From Phocoena phocoena (Eukaryota; Chordata; Mammalia; Artiodactyla; Phocoenidae), in assembly GCF_963924675.1 (NCBI RefSeq), contig NC_089234.1, positions 63,895,588 to 63,959,587 on the forward strand: 64,000 nucleotides of DNA. Direction: 5' to 3'. Within the stretch, counting starts at the first letter, position 1. Each line of letters opens with the position of its first letter. This document shows, piece by piece, positions 12,407-25,180 of the stretch. The notes under the pieces were generated by a model, which saw only the letters and a program-made list of their open reading frames with translations, was not told where the DNA came from and did no database searches. The translations under genes and the position numbers were made by a program.

Positions 12407-13191
12407 GCATCCTTTGTCTTTACAGCTAATTTATTCCCTCAGCACGCCACTTACAGGCAAATGTCCAGAAGTAGCAATAGCAAAAACTTAATAGCCAAAG
12501 CAGATATCAGCATCTATAAAAGGTAAATTTTTGCTGCTTCAGAGTGTTATGTACAAGCAAACATACTTAGTGTGACCCAGCTGTACATTCCTGGGAAAAG
12601 AATTTTGAGTCGGGATACAAAAAGGGATCATGGCCATTTGCTGTGAATTCCTGCAGACTCTTTCATCTGTGGGTAACGCATGAATGTATTTCAACTCCTC
12701 CAATGAAGCCATGTTCAAGATTAACAAGCTTTCAAAACAGCTAGCTTTAATGATATAGGATCCTACCCTTACAAAACAAAACAATTTCTTCCCAGTCAAC
12801 TTGGAAATCAACAAATATAGGCAAAAAGGATTCTTCAGTTTGCTAAACTAGGGTTATAAAAACATGGGTAGAATACTGAGAACACAAAGAGGCACACACA
12901 TACAAGGTTAGACTTCAGTTGCCAGGTGTATGTATTACATTTTCTTGCAAAAATAGCAAAAAGGATACTTTTCTTTTTGACTGTGTTTTCCTTTATGGCA
13001 AACCAAAGTGTCTCATTATTTTAATGCATTTTTAAAGGCGTTCTCCAAATCAAAATCTGTGCGTCTGGTTTCTATGGAGATGCTTTAGGAATTTCAGTGG
13101 TGAGCAAAAAGGTAGGACTGCATTCCCCCCTCCACCCCAACTCTCTTCAATCCCAGAAGCACTAATTTTATCTTTAAAAAGTGTGTGTGTG

Positions 13192-13272
13192 TTGCTATAC
13201 AGCAGAAACTAACACAGTATTGTAAAGCAACTATACTCCAATAAAAATTTTTAAAAAAAGAAAAGAAAAAAA
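13192..13272 (+). mobile_element. 5'-truncated L1 3' end
   Basis: About 80 bases: acagcagaaactaacacagt, then actatactccaataaaaatt and an A-rich tail. The flanking gtgtgtgtgtg-type sequence on both sides looks like a target duplication. Confidence 0.8.
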
Positions 13273-13439
13273 AGTGCATGTGTGTGTGAACTATGTATTG
13301 GGGTCATGTAACAGATTTACTGTGGGGAGAAAAACGGGAGGAGGAATTACTGCCAAAAGAAGGTTGGAAAACCCTGGCCCAGTCTAGCACAGCTAGAAGT
13401 TAGTTCCAAGTGTTACCTGTATTTATAGTCCCTTTGTAA

Positions 13440-14545
13440 TGCCAGAGATACTGTGTCCAAATTTCCCAGTGTCCAGGGCATTCCTTGGAATGTCTCCAGT
13501 TCCACTACCCTCTCATTTGACCTTCAATCCTGCATTTTGACTGTCTACTGGATATGGTCCCTCCATCTCCTCAGACTCAAATCATCCACCTCCAGTTTCT
13601 CAGACCTTGACAGTGACCCCAGAGTCCTCTCAGGTACCCAGCTTCAAACTCATCCTTCCTATCTAGTCGGTCACCAAGTTCGGCTTGGTTTATTTTATTC
13701 TAAATATTGCTCTCTCACGTCTTTTCTCTGCTTTCGCACTACCCCTACCCTGGTCTGATCAGAGCATCTGATGCCTGGAATACCCTTCACAGCTTCCTAA
13801 GTGGCCTCATGGGTCCATTCTTTTGGGGTCTAACTCATTCTTCCAGACTAACTCTACTTAAATTCGCCCTTTCATCTTAGTACATCCTTATACACAACCT
13901 TAAATGTTTTCCACTTGCTTTTGAAACCACTTTTGAACTATTCTACTTTGCTTTCAAGGCTTTTCGAAATCATCTGGCTCCACTGTTTTCCAGTTAGTAC
14001 AGTCTCCTCACTGTCATCTAAAGATACTATTACTATTCCAGCATCTGTACTTATGTAAACATGTTGAGTTGACCTGGCCTGAAAGGACCTGTCCCTCTGC
14101 CTACTTCTTCTGTCTTTTCTCTCATCTTTCCTCACCTGTTATCCCATGTTCGTCACATAGCCAAGTACTTGCAGTTCCCTGGAAACATTCGTCTCTAGGC
14201 CTTTCCCCTTGCTTTCCTCTTCCACCCTTAGTTTTATCAACTAAAGTGGCACCTCCAGCGTTAATGTTTCCTTCATCCTGCACTTCAGGCAAAATATCAC
14301 ATCTTCCTTTGAGCTGCCATTGCATCCTATACATACTTCTGTTACAACCCTTATTACACAGTATTGCAATGTTTTGATTATATGTCTGTCTGATTCCTCT
14401 ATTAGACTGTGAGCTGCCCTCTTAGAAGAGTTTTAGACTTGGTTTCAAAACAAGGTCCCTGACCTCCAATAGCTCCCAATTGTTTTGTACCATCAATGAG
14501 TCACTTTAGTAACTCAGTAGGTATTTGTTGAATGCATAAATGACT
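13440..14545 (+). repeat. L2 copies
   Basis: Degenerate sense L2 (tctttcacgtct-type wording, gaatacccttcacagcttcc, attagactgtgagctgccct, gtaggtatttgttgaatgca). Short open frames here are shadows. Confidence 0.65.
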
Positions 14546-14705
14546 TAAATTTCTACCTAACTTCTTCTTACTCTTCAAGGTTCAACTAAAATTCCCGTAT
14601 GTCTCTGAAGTCTTCTTTGACCTTTCTAGTCCTCCAGCCCTTCTCTGAAGTCTGATAGTCTTATTGTTGTCCTATAAAAATTAGGATGATTTCTTTTTGT
14701 TGTCA

Positions 14706-14837
14706 TTTTTTTTATTGGCGTATAGTTGATTTACAATGTTGTGTTAGTTTCTCCTGTATAGCAAAGTGAATCACTTGTACATATACATATACCCACTCTT
14801 TTTTAGATTCTTTTCCCATGTAGGTCATTACAGAGTA
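14706..14837 (-). mobile_element. 5'-truncated L1 3' end
   Basis: T-run, then ttattggcgtatagttgatt and gcaaagtgaatcacttgtac: the same L1 tail as at 4598 and 26052. Confidence 0.85.
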
Positions 14838-15734
14838 CTACTATAGGCTAGAAGCCATGCTTGGTGCTCAAGGTCCAAAGATAAAACAATAGAACCCCTG
14901 CCCTCAAGGAGGTCAGTTGGGTAACTAAATAGTAAAATGTATACGCCACTGTAGAAATAATATTTAATATTGCCTTATGTTGACTCTGAAAAGCAAAATT
15001 CAATATATGAATATGTTTTTATACTAAAATCCCTTTAATCAATAGGAATACATAATTAAAGATATTATTAATACTAGTGCTATTATTACCCTATAATATG
15101 AATATTTTGCAAAAAGAAGATGAGGCCCTGCTTACATAACTAGAATAAATGTTAAATAGTATTCTAGTAGTAATTAGGTGGTTAGGGAGGCAAAGTAACT
15201 CTTATAGGACTCTAAATACCAGTAATTCTCTATAAAAGTAATATATTTCCAGCACATTATTCATATATTATTACATTATAATACAAGAGGTAGCAAATGT
15301 CACCCTGGGGGTTAAGACTGGATCCAGATTTTGTGGGGCCTGAAGCTCATAAAAGTGTAAAGACCTCTTAAAAAAATAAAATAAAATTAGAACACAAAAT
15401 TAGATGTAGCCTGTGTACATGAAGAGCCTTGAAGCTTAGCTTTACTTACTTCCAGAAAAGCTGATGGTAGACACATAAAAGATGAATATCCCTTCTACTC
15501 ATCAGTCATATTAGGGAAAGACTTTGGCATTAGGGAGAAGAGTGCTCATTAAGTGGATATCAAAACGTATATAATAAATACAATACATGTAAAATAAATC
15601 TTTAAATTGATCTTTATCACAGCCTTATTCTTCCTTTATTCTATCAGACTTTATTCTATTATTTGCTTTCTTTTTAATTGAAAAAATACCACAGGTATTC
15701 ATTGAGTATAGGTCATAAATACTTTGTTTTTTAA

Positions 15735-16265
15735 GTTACAGGCTGTAGATCTGTGCTAATGCATGTTCATTAGCCACATGTGGTATTGGGCACTTGAAAT
15801 GTGGCCAGTGCATCTGAGGAACTGAATTTTTAATTGTGTTTAATTTTAATTAATTTAAATGTCAAAGCCGATACTCAGTTCAGTTCTTACAGAATTTTTA
15901 AGTATGTTTGGAACAACTTGGGTCTTACAATCTACTTTTTCAACTACATTTTTTTGAAATCTAAATGCACATTAAGTATTTCCTAGGAAAATTTAACATC
16001 CAAACTGAGATGTGCTGTTAAGTGCAGAATTCACCTTGAGTTTTGAAGCCCCGGTGACAAAAGGAATGTAAAATATCCTACTAATAATTTTTATATTGAT
16101 TACATGTTGAAATGGTAATATTTTTAATATATTGGTTAAATTATATATTTTTAAAATTAATTTCACCCAGTTCTTTTTATTTTTAAAAAATGTGATGACT
16201 AGAAAATTGTAAATTGAATGTATGTCTAATATTACACTTCTATTAAGACAGTGTTGCTTTAAACT
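15735..16265. repeat. Probable old DNA-transposon relics
   Basis: Phrases such as ttagccacatgtggtattgg with gggcacttgaaatgtggcc, and later ttgattacatgttgaaatgg, recur in old mammalian interspersed repeats that begin near 'gctgtccaatagaa'. I cannot name the family. There may be two adjacent fragments. AT-rich. Confidence 0.4.
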
Positions 16266-16377
16266 CTGACTCAAAGGGAGTATATAAGTTTTGAAACCAC
16301 ATACGTGAAAGATAAAATGAGGAGGATCACAGTAGATGGAAAGTAATTACCAAACATTACTAATGGGACATTTTTAC

Positions 16378-17280
16378 CTTACTTCAGGTGGTGGAATTCC
16401 TACCACTATGCAATCCAACTGTACTCTGGTTCCTTCTGGAACTTCTCTGCTCCGTAACTTTTGAGTGAACCGGGGAGGTTGCCCCAGAGGTTCTTCATAG
16501 TACAAAGACGAAGGAGAAGACCCTGGGGTGGTGTCTCCCCCATCTGCCTCACTGGCAGCCTGCTCAGCTTCGCGCCTCTTGGCTTCCTGCTGTTCAAGGG
16601 CATGGTTCACTTCATTATCCCTGGTATCTGCAGGGATGGGGATGGGAACAGAAGATCTTTCTCTTCCTTCTGATAGATCTGAGAAACTGGAGCTGTTTTC
16701 CTGCATAACTTTGCTTTGAGATTCCAGTTTATTCTTGTGGTTTTTGCAGGCACGAGGTCTAATCCTTTTGGAGCTATGGGCTTTGAAAAGGGATGACAGC
16801 TCTTCAATGAAATCGGCAGCCTTATTTAAGAATACTTTTTTGGACTGGGTTTCAGAACTATACTGTGGCCTTTTTGCCTCCTGGAGGCTCTCTTTAGAGT
16901 TGGTAGGACTTCGAGAGTTATCCTGGCAGAAGTTAGGGTCCAAACTTGATTTAGGTGAGTGTTTCATCTGATCAGAAGAAAAACATCTTCTAGCATGGGC
17001 TTCATCTGCTTTCTCCAAAGGGTCGTGATTGATTGCCAGTCTTGCCAGATTGACACTTTCATCTAATTCTTCTTGGCTCAGAAAGGCTGAAAGATCTGGA
17101 AGGTCATCTTGGCCTCCTCCACCTTCAGCAGCTCCAGAAGGACTGCCAAAATGGAAAGAGTTGGAGGAAGGCTCTGCTCGACTCCTCTCATTGTTTCCCT
17201 GATGTCTAGTTTCAGCTAAATAGCTCTCTCTTAGAAGCTGAGATATGGAAGTAGAAGCTTCTAGGCTGTCGTCTTGCATG
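16378..17280 (-). CDS. MYPN: MYPN first coding exon (myopalladin N-terminus, residues 1-301)
   Basis: This exon encodes the N-terminal 300 residues of myopalladin plus two bases of codon 301. Myopalladin is a striated-muscle scaffold of the Z-disc and I-band; in the family the N-terminal region binds CARP/ANKRD1, the centre binds nebulin/nebulette and the C-terminus binds alpha-actinin. The protein starts MQDDSLEASTSISQLLRESY, which I recognise as myopalladin. It is Ser-rich and probably disordered, has a charged helical stretch at about 223-245 (EVNHALEQQEAKRREAEQAA), and enters the first Ig domain at 268 (PPRFTQKLRS), with the first Ig cysteine at 290. The ATG (17279-17277) sits one base inside the exon, after a CAG acceptor at 17283-17281; upstream codons in the same frame are intronic. 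The donor is AAG/gtaaaa just below 16378. The frame is intact and joins the 3322-3497 exon in phase. Confidence 0.97.
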
Positions 17281-18829
17281 CTGTCACAAAATAACAATAA
17301 TAACAAAAAGTTTGGATCATTTCTACAGAATAACAAGTCTATGTTTATTACAGCATGATAGATGCTTAAGAACTTAAATATGAAAGTAAAAATTGCCTAG
17401 TTTTGATACTTTCACAAAATTTACTTTAAAGACTTAAAGATTATTATTCTCATATTGTAAAATGGAGAGCAACTGAAAGAGGTTTCCCTGAAATTGGAAA
17501 TAAAAGCATGGTGATTATCACTTTATTAAATTCTTTAAATACAAGTTCAATTTTGAAAGCTATGCTATAACTATAGAGATATTAAATACAGTTTCTAAAC
17601 ATAATTTTGATAATATCTCTAAAGGGTTTTTAGTTTTAAAGTGCTTTCATACACAGAGAGTTTTCTCTCCATCCTCTCCCCCTTACCCTGAATGTAATAA
17701 AATAACAGAAATTAAAAGATGTTGACAATATAATCTCATCTAGTTATTGAAAATATAAACTTGATCTAGCTCATGAAAATAAATAATGCTTTTATTTTAT
17801 GACTAGAGACAAGTTGTTTAAATTCAGTGTTGTTTTTAGGCTCAGTGTGCTCTTGAAAACTATAATGATTTAGCTTTTTCAAATAAGGTATAATTATTTT
17901 AATTTCTACAAAGGTGTGAGTTAGAGCGTAGGTTTTTAAAAAATCTCTTAAATTAACATTGGTGAAGAGGGGATATGGAAGACAGGGAAGTGGGGTGCAA
18001 GACAGGACACTTTTCACTGTATACCCTTTTCTTAATTTTAAATTGTAATTATATGAGTATATTCTAATCAGTTATATATTAACATAAATTATATGGGTAT
18101 ATCTATTCAAAAATAAATAATTCGTAAAGTCTTATAAAAATAGTACAATAACTTTTGTTCAAAGTCCCTTGGACTAGAAATTTTGGTAATGCAAACTACT
18201 TTCATATTATTAATGTTATACCCATTTATTCACTCACATATTTACTAGAAGGATAGCAAGCTTGTAACCCATAGGCTGTTACTCCTCTCTCTCCTCCTTA
18301 AGAGACGCAGCTAACTGATTACAGTATTCTTCCCATTGACCTTCACTTACTTAACTCTCCAGTCCCTCAGCCACCACCAGCCACTCAGAGATGGTAATGG
18401 AGATGAAGACTATCTGCCATTCTTGGCTACTGTGTGCCTTGTGCTTGGAAGATGGAGAGGAAAGTAATCTCCTAAATATTTTCTGGCTTGAACATTCTAT
18501 GACAAAATTTATTTCAGTTAATTTTTCTTCTTTTATATGACAGCCTCATATCATAAATAAAAATATTTGTAATATCACAAAATATTACAAATAGGGCTTC
18601 CTAGGGACTGCCCTAGTTCTCAAACTTTTAGAGTGCTATCTAAAACTAACCTCTAAACTGACAAGGTAGGCAGTCACCTTGAGAGGACAATTAAAGATGG
18701 CTAAAAGGATCACCTGCAGCAAAATGTTTTTTCATATGCTTCCATAGCCTGAGATTAACACTACTGGAGCCGCTTGTTTGGGTGAGCTTTATTGTGCCTT
18801 AAAAAAAGATTAATTGAAAATGCAATGGG

Positions 18830-19150
18830 GTTGGAAGGGTGCAAAAATTTATCTACAAAGATATTCATCATAGTATGGATGATAATATTAAAAAATTGGA
18901 ACCATGTCCAATAAGAAATTAGTTAGATTATGATATGCTCATTAAATAGAACTATATGGCTATTTTAAATTTTGAAGCACAGTGAATGATATACAAAATA
19001 GTATATGAAAATGTAATTGAGATCCCAGCTGAAAACTTGCCTCTTTGTGCATTAACTTTGTAGAGGGACAGTTAAAGGTATTGAAATAAGGTACAAAATG
19101 CTATTTGAAAATGTAATTTATATACTGATTGAAAATCCTTTCCATTTGTA
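18830..19150 (+). mobile_element. Old L1-type LINE fragment
   Basis: Weak match to L1 3' sequence (aaattggaaccatgtccaat, aactatatggctattttaaa). A phrase of about 30 bases (tacaaaatagtatatgaaaa) recurs in diverged form about 100 bases later. Confidence 0.45.
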
Positions 19151-19324
19151 AATCAGCTATCCCATTAACCAAGTTTGAGTTTCTGTATATATTTAAATGT
19201 GAGGGGGGAAATTCAGTGCTTTATAAATCAGGATGGTCTTCTCTCTATTAGTTAGACATCACTGTATATTGTGTTTTAATGTAACTTTGTCTCTAGCTCT
19301 TTAAGATGGCTTTTATCTCGAGGC

Positions 19325-19510
19325 AACATGGAGTGAACATTGGCTTTGGAATCAGATAAATCTGTTTTCAAATTCTGGCTTCATCTCCTAGCAGTTGTGT
19401 GACTTTGAGAAAATTACTTAACTTCTTTGATCTTTGGATTCCTCGTCTGTAAAACATGGCTAATGTCTATTTCCTGGGGAGTGAGGATTAATAACATTAC
19501 GATTGCAAAT
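19325..19510 (+). repeat. MIR SINE
   Basis: attggctttggaatcagata, then gcagttgtgtgactttgaga and cctcgtctgtaaaacatggc. Confidence 0.85.
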
Positions 19511-19714
19511 CTCGTAAAACAGGGCCAACCAGTATAATGAGCACTCAACTGATGGTAGTAACAAACAGTACATGGGTAAAGGTGATGTTAATGTTGAAGA
19601 ACTTCCAAAAAGTTTATATGTATGGTGAAAATGGAGAAGAAAATACACATATAAGTAATCACTTCTCTCTACAACTATTTCTTTGTTGTTGTTTTTTAAA
19701 GAAAAGGAGCCAGT

Positions 19715-19835
19715 GTCACTTCCCTGGCCGTCTAGTGGTTAAGATTCTGTGCTTCCACTACAGGGGGCACCGTTCGATCCTTGGTTGGGGAATTAAGATC
19801 TCACATGCCCTGCGGTGCGGCCAAAAAAAAAAAAA
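19715..19835 (+). mobile_element. CHR-type SINE, very short form
   Basis: cacttccctggccgtctagt head, A-tail, and exact 13-base duplication aaaaggagccagt (19702-19714, 19836-19848). Confidence 0.93.
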
Positions 19836-19969
19836 AAAAGGAGCCAGTTGAGGTGTAAATGTGTGCCTGTTCTGATGCTTATAGTCATGAGAAATTATTA
19901 TAACAAAAACTTCAAGCATTCAAAATTAAGGATTTCTTTAATGTTTGAATTTAACAGTTGTTACCTAAC

Positions 19970-20175
19970 ACTTTGGAGTTAGATGGATCTGGTTCAAATC
20001 CTAGTTCTGACAGTTCCTAGCTGTAGAAACTCGAGAAAGTTACTTAACCTCTGTAAGCCTCTGCTTGTTTGTAAAACAGGGGTAATAACAGTAGCCATTT
20101 CATAAGTTGAAGGGTGATTAATGTGCTTGACATCTAGTAAATGTTCAATATATGGTAGTTACTATTATTTATTAT
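19970..20175 (+). repeat. MIR SINE
   Basis: actttggagttagatggatc, then cagttcctagctgtagaaac and aaaacaggggtaataacagt. Confidence 0.85.
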
Positions 20176-20329
20176 TATTTAACAACTGTGGCCACATACC
20201 ATGATAAGAAGTAGAAGTAGAACTAGTGATGTGACTTGATCCAAGGACACACTTTGAAGAGAAACTGAACTTGAATTTGTAGTTAATTCAGCGTATCTGT
20301 ATTCTATGAAATATGCATAGTCTCATGAA

Positions 20330-20670
20330 CAAGCTGTGCTGCCTTCAGATCTTTGTACATATTCTCTTTGCTCAGGCTGCTCCCTTTCTCCACCTCTTTT
20401 CACTATCTTAGTGGGCCAAGTCCTATACAATCTTCAGTTCTTAGCTGAGAGTTGGCCCTGGGATTTCTTCTTTTTTCTGGGTTGGGTACCTCTCCAGTAT
20501 GCTGCCAAAATTCACTGTCCTAACCCCCAAACACAGCACTTATTACGATGCATATTTGCCTATTTACTTTTCTGTCTACCTCATTTTGTTTTGTACACCC
20601 TCATCTCTGTACACACACAGCACACAGAAGGTGGTCAGAAACGTATCTGTTGAATTCTTTTGTTCATTAG
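20330..20670 (+). repeat. L2 3' end
   Basis: ttgctcaggctgctcccttt, then ggtggtcagaaacgtatctgttgaattc at the end. Sense L2, degenerate. Confidence 0.6.
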
Positions 20671-20885
20671 AATTTCCTACTAAATCTATGCTTGTTTATC
20701 TTCTTTTAAAGTTTCAGGCTAAAGTAAGACAGATAAATAGAAATCATACTTACAAAGGAACCTTACAGACACAAAGAAAAAATATAAACTGGTAAAAGCA
20801 GTAATAACTTCAAAGTGACTTTCAAATAAAAATTTATTTATGGTGGATAAAATAACTGGAATTATGCTTTGTTTTCATACCAGAA

Positions 20886-21080
20886 GGATCAAAGAACATC
20901 TGATTATCATAAAAAACCTGGGTTTGAATCCCAGCCCCAACACTAAATAACTTTGCTATCTTGAGCAAGTCACTTAATGCATCTGAATCTCAATTATCCT
21001 CACCTATCAAATGGTATAATAACAATTCCATCTCAGATGGTTCTCAGGTGGAAATGCATGTGTAAATTGTTAAACTGATA
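20886..21080 (+). repeat. MIR SINE
   Basis: cctgggtttgaatcccagcc, then ttgagcaagtcacttaatgc and atggtataataacaattcc. Confidence 0.8.
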
Positions 21081-21199
21081 AATATTACCTAAAATAGGAA
21101 ATATGAAAATGTATTACTTTCTCTTTCAAGCATTAATTTTAAAACTATCTGTTATAAAAGTTATAGTTTTAAAAAACCCAAGAGCTATTATGGATAACC

Positions 21200-21990
21200 C
21201 AGCTTTCATTTATTCATCCCATAAATATTAACTGAGCATTTACTATGTGCCAGGCACCCTTCTAGGCCCTGAGGATTCATCAGTGAACAACAGACAAAGT
21301 CCTTGTCCTCATGGAGTTGACATTCTAGTAGGGAAGATATAAATGTTAAGAAGAAAAATAAAGTAGGGCAAGGGACTGGAGAATGATGAGGTAGAGAAGA
21401 AGGTGTGCTACTGACATTTTGGCTAGGAATGTCAGGCAAAGCTTCTCATGCAGTGGAGAAGTTAGCCACGTGACCATCTGGGAGGAAGAAGTAAGTGTCA
21501 AGGCCAAGGGAGGTGAATGTTTGGTGTGTCCAAGTCAAGCCCAGTGGGCCAGGAGGTGAGTGAGAAAGAAGAGTGGAAGGCTAGAGCATGTAAGATCTTT
21601 CAGACCATGGGAAAGACTCTGAGTTTTACTAAATGTGTGAATGGGAAACCATTTTAAAGTTTTTTGAAGCAGATGACATGGTTTTGAGAAAGTTCAATTG
21701 TGCCTGCTATGCAAAGAATGCAAGAGAGGATGCTGGTTTGAATCAATGAGTAGTATTAGAGGAAGATGGTGAGAAATGGTCAGATTTGAGATATCTTTTG
21801 AAAATAGAGCCAGGATGATTTAATGATGGATTGAAAGTAGGGTACAAGAGAAAGACCAGAGTCAAGAGTGACTCCAGTATTTATGGCCTAAGCAACTAGG
21901 AGAGTGGTGGAATTATTTACTGGGATGAGGCAGGAGCAAGTTTTAGGAAGGGTTCTCTTAAACATTTCATTTGACAACTGTCAAAGTTCT
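21200..21990 (-). repeat. Long L2 copy
   Basis: Antisense L2 from tttattcatcccataaatat and ctatgtgccaggcaccct through gggaaaccattttaaagttt to agagtcaagagtgactccag and aggaagggttctc. One of the longest L2 copies here. Confidence 0.8.
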
Positions 21991-24829
21991 CTTAGGCATT
22001 TCAACTGGTGTGTTCAGGTGACATTGGACGTTGCTTCCTTCTTTCTGTTTATTATAAATTGAAACAGATATTACACTGCTTTCAAACTAAGAATGAATAA
22101 ATGCCATTGAAAACAGATTGTGCTTTTGATGAAATGGTCTTGGATTTGAAATGAGGCAGTTAATGTGGCATCAAGACCAACTTTAGTAGATCGTGTAAAC
22201 TAATTTAGCCACATAGGATGCTTATTGAATGTTCTTCACTTTCTTTTGCCAAATATCTATATTTTTTCCCTACGAATTTTGCTGAAAAGAGGATCTGACC
22301 TAAGAACTTGCTGAAAATGTTAAGACTCTCGTTTACAAAAACAAAACTTAATGCTGATACCTTTGGGCATATTTCTCAAGTCATGTTAACACTATTCTTC
22401 TGTAGGTTCTGAGAAGACCTTGTTGGAAGTAACATGAGTTATAAACTCATCTTTTGCTTATAATATGAACATTTAAATCGGGGCATTGACCAGAGAATTG
22501 GCAAAACCTAATATGAAGTAACTTGGATTAAAACATGAATACTGAAGTTTTCTGGCTATGAAATATTCTTAGATATTAAATGAGAAAACAAATCTGGTTT
22601 CTAGGGGAACACAAAAACAGTCTAATAAATATTTAATAGTTATTTGGCTAGAGAGCTGGAATAGGAAAAGATAGACATCTTTAATTAACTCACCCCTAAA
22701 CTAAGGAACAGAACTACGCTGCTTACTTCATGGGTTTGTTTGTGAAGGAACTTTAGAAATGTAGAACACTATACAAATTTAAGGTAATCCTTTTCTGTAG
22801 GGGAGCACTAGTGTAAAAGATACCAAAACCAGAGCCCAAAGTTAGTATTTAATCTGAAATATAGCAAATAAATAGTATAGAAGTAAATTCTGTGACCCTT
22901 AAAAAAGGTAATGAAGCCAAGTAAGATGGCTTCAGGAATCTAGGATCAAAAAAAGGGTTTGGTGGTAGTCACAAAAATGAGGTTTTTATTTCACTCTCAA
23001 TTCACCATTCATGATGAACTTAGCTCTTATACCGAAGTCCCAAATGAGAAAACTTTGTCAATCCCCATTAACTCAAAGATTCATTTTAAATAAGAAAAAA
23101 AATGTAAACATTTTCATCCTTCTTCAGCCTCTTAATATTTGGGTTCATTTTCTTTAGGTGTTTAAGGATTTGAAAAATGATAACTTCCCTAATTGACACG
23201 TTTGCTCGATGGGGAGAGGAGCAAGTACCCCAGTTCGGCTTGTGATCTCAAGATCTAGTTCTAGTTCCAGCCCTTGGTGTGAAGGCTCTGCTGGGCCTCT
23301 CTCAGACCGTGGGGTGCATTGTGACTCCAGGTGGAGGGCTATGTAGCACACAGTCTATACAGAGCTTGTCAAGGTGACTCTAGTTATACATGAGCTGTAG
23401 GAACTCTTCAGTGACTGCAGGTAAATAGTCGCACCAACTTTTGTGCCCACCAAAAATGTAACTGCTGAAAACATGTTCTTAAATTTCTCAACACACCATT
23501 TTGTCTGTACACGGGTTGTTCCCATTAAGCAAAAGCCCAAGGCCTTAGCAGTTTTAAAAGCTCTTTATCAGCTGTAAAGCACCATAAAAATTTAAGAAAA
23601 TATTTCTGTGGTGTTTGATCCTTCTATATCTCTTAAGAGAGGAAAAGAGATAAAATCTTTTCATTTTTTTTGGCTTTTTATAGGCAATGACACCATGCTA
23701 CAAGCCATGCCTTTGTCAAATCTCAATGTCAATGAGGAGACTAATTATTCTGGGGTTAGCAGTCTCATTCATCTTCTATTTTCAGGTTAATGAGCTGAGT
23801 TCATTACTCCTATTGCATCCAGGAGTTAACCTAAAAAATTTAGCTGTCACCTTTTCATATACTAACATTAGTTCATTAAAGTCCTTTCACAGTGAAACCT
23901 AATTTATCTGTAGTCCCGTTTCTTCAAAAATAAGTTTGAAAAACCATCTCTATGAATTCCAAAACCCTATTGGGATAAAAATTTATTGAATTTCTTGTGT
24001 CCATGAATTGTGGTTCTGAGTCCATTCCATTGAATGTGTGCCTTTGTAAGCTAGAAACTATATTCTATTATACAATCGATGTATTAGAGTCTGTAGTAGA
24101 GTCTATATTCTAAATTGTACACATATGGAACACTGGTGCTTTAATACGTTGTTAGGAGTTCCAATAGCATTAGCCATATTCTACAAGTGGGAATAGAGAC
24201 AAACCTCCAGAATTTGGATAATGTCCAACTGTTTGTTTCATACTCCATTATTATAAGATTCTCTAATGTTTATAATTTTGTGTCCCGACAAAGTAAGTAC
24301 AGTGTGCATATATTTCAGATTTCATGGGATGGCCTTGATTTTAAATATTTTGATTATTGTCAAATGGTGTATCAGACAGCATATCTTAATTTTTGTTTAA
24401 AAATATGTTTATTATAGCTATAAGTGTAGACATTCTTAATTTCCTAGAAAAGGATTATATGGATTTTATGTGAAGTTAAGAGTTATTATTAAGGAGAGAC
24501 TAAAAAGTTATAACAATTTTTAAATTTAGAGCTTGTAGAATTCATTTCATCATTACCAATGTGAAAGTAGTTGAATAACAATTTTTTCAGAAAGGAAACT
24601 GGTTAGCTGTTTTGTTTCTTTCAAACTGATCGATGCTAGTATCTTTAACAAGTATGAGTAAAAAAATCTGTTGATAAGATAATAAAATTTCTTAGCACCC
24701 TTACTGTAATGTTCACTTTTTGGGAATGGAAATACAGATTAACTCATGTTTTCTTTTTCTTTGTTTATACGGTTATTAAAATATAGTTCAAGTTGTGCAT
24801 CTAATTACCGCTAATAGTGCAATGTACCA

Positions 24830-24894
24830 AGTCAAACACTTGCCACTGACTGTCAAGTGTCTTTCTGATGCAGCTGAAAAGGGAGGGAGGGAGG

Positions 24895-24933
<39 letters not shown>

Positions 24934-25095
24934 AGGGAGGGAGAGAGGGAGGGAGGGAGAGAGGGAGAGAAAGAGAGAGAGGGGGAGAGAAAGGAGAAAG
25001 AAAGAGCAATGTCCTTTGAGCAAGACGTTCTGCAGCTGTTGTGTACATTAATCCAGGGAGCAGATCTCCCAACACTAAATATAGCAAGCATATCC
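24830..25095 (-). promoter_or_regulatory. MYPN: Candidate muscle-type promoter/enhancer for MYPN
   Basis: A textbook MEF2 site (ctaaatatag, 25075-25084) lies close to E-boxes at 25033-25038 (cagctg), 24871-24876 (cagctg) and 24854-24859 (caagtg). Read on the minus strand, the MEF2 site is a TATA-like tatattta ahead of the second cagctg. The place fits: it is upstream of the MYPN start codon and about 28 kb from the HERC4 promoter, and MYPN needs an upstream non-coding exon. A GA-rich tract lies inside the cluster. The sites are seen; their role is inference. Confidence 0.35.
24879..25005 (+). repeat. (GGGA)n/(GA)n purine tract
   Basis: An almost unbroken purine run of about 125 bases mixes ggga, gaga and aaga units. 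It gives artefactual Arg/Glu/Gly-rich open frames on one strand and Ser/Leu/Pro-rich ones on the other. Such mirror-type homopurine tracts can form triplex (H-DNA). Confidence 0.95.
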
Positions 25096-25162
25096 TTTTA
25101 CATGATAAAAAAAATGTTAAATGAAAGTCTTTAACTATGGAGTCATATTATTTTAGATTTGA

Positions 25163-25180
25163 TTTCCTTTTAAAAGGAAA
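25163..25180. other. 18-bp perfect palindrome
   Basis: The sequence tttccttttaaaaggaaa is its own reverse complement. It resembles a CArG box (CC-A/T-GG) but has eight A/T bases instead of six, so SRF binding is doubtful. Confidence 0.7.

Larger units (their letters stand above)
3498..16377 (-). other. MYPN: MYPN intron between the first two coding exons
   Basis: This 12.9 kb intron has canonical ends (gtaaaa donor, cttgcag acceptor). It is filled with L2, MaLR, L1, a long hAT-Charlie relic and a few SINEs, each listed separately. The intervals 5440-6585, 7845-8790, 9085-9480, 12430-13170 and 14840-15700 hold AT-rich sequence in which I recognise no gene or named repeat. Confidence 0.9.
17283..25000 (-). 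other. MYPN: Probable MYPN 5' intron
   Basis: The CAG acceptor just upstream of the MYPN start codon shows that at least one non-coding 5' exon lies at higher coordinates. I cannot place that exon with certainty; the best candidate promoter is near 25.0 kb. Content is AT-rich: old L1 (18830-19150), three MIRs, one short SINE and a long antisense L2 (21200-21990). I see nothing recognisable in 17283-18830 or 22000-24830. Confidence 0.6.

Noticed and set aside
17280..17336. In-frame upstream extension of the MYPN exon with another ATG
   Set aside because: It is upstream of a clear CAG acceptor and does not resemble myopalladin; the MQDD start is the known one.
24788..25134. Arg/Glu/Gly- and Ser/Leu/Pro-rich open frames
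   Set aside because: Produced by the purine repeat at 24879-25005.
25163..25180. SRF CArG box for MYPN
   Set aside because: The A/T core is eight bases, not six.
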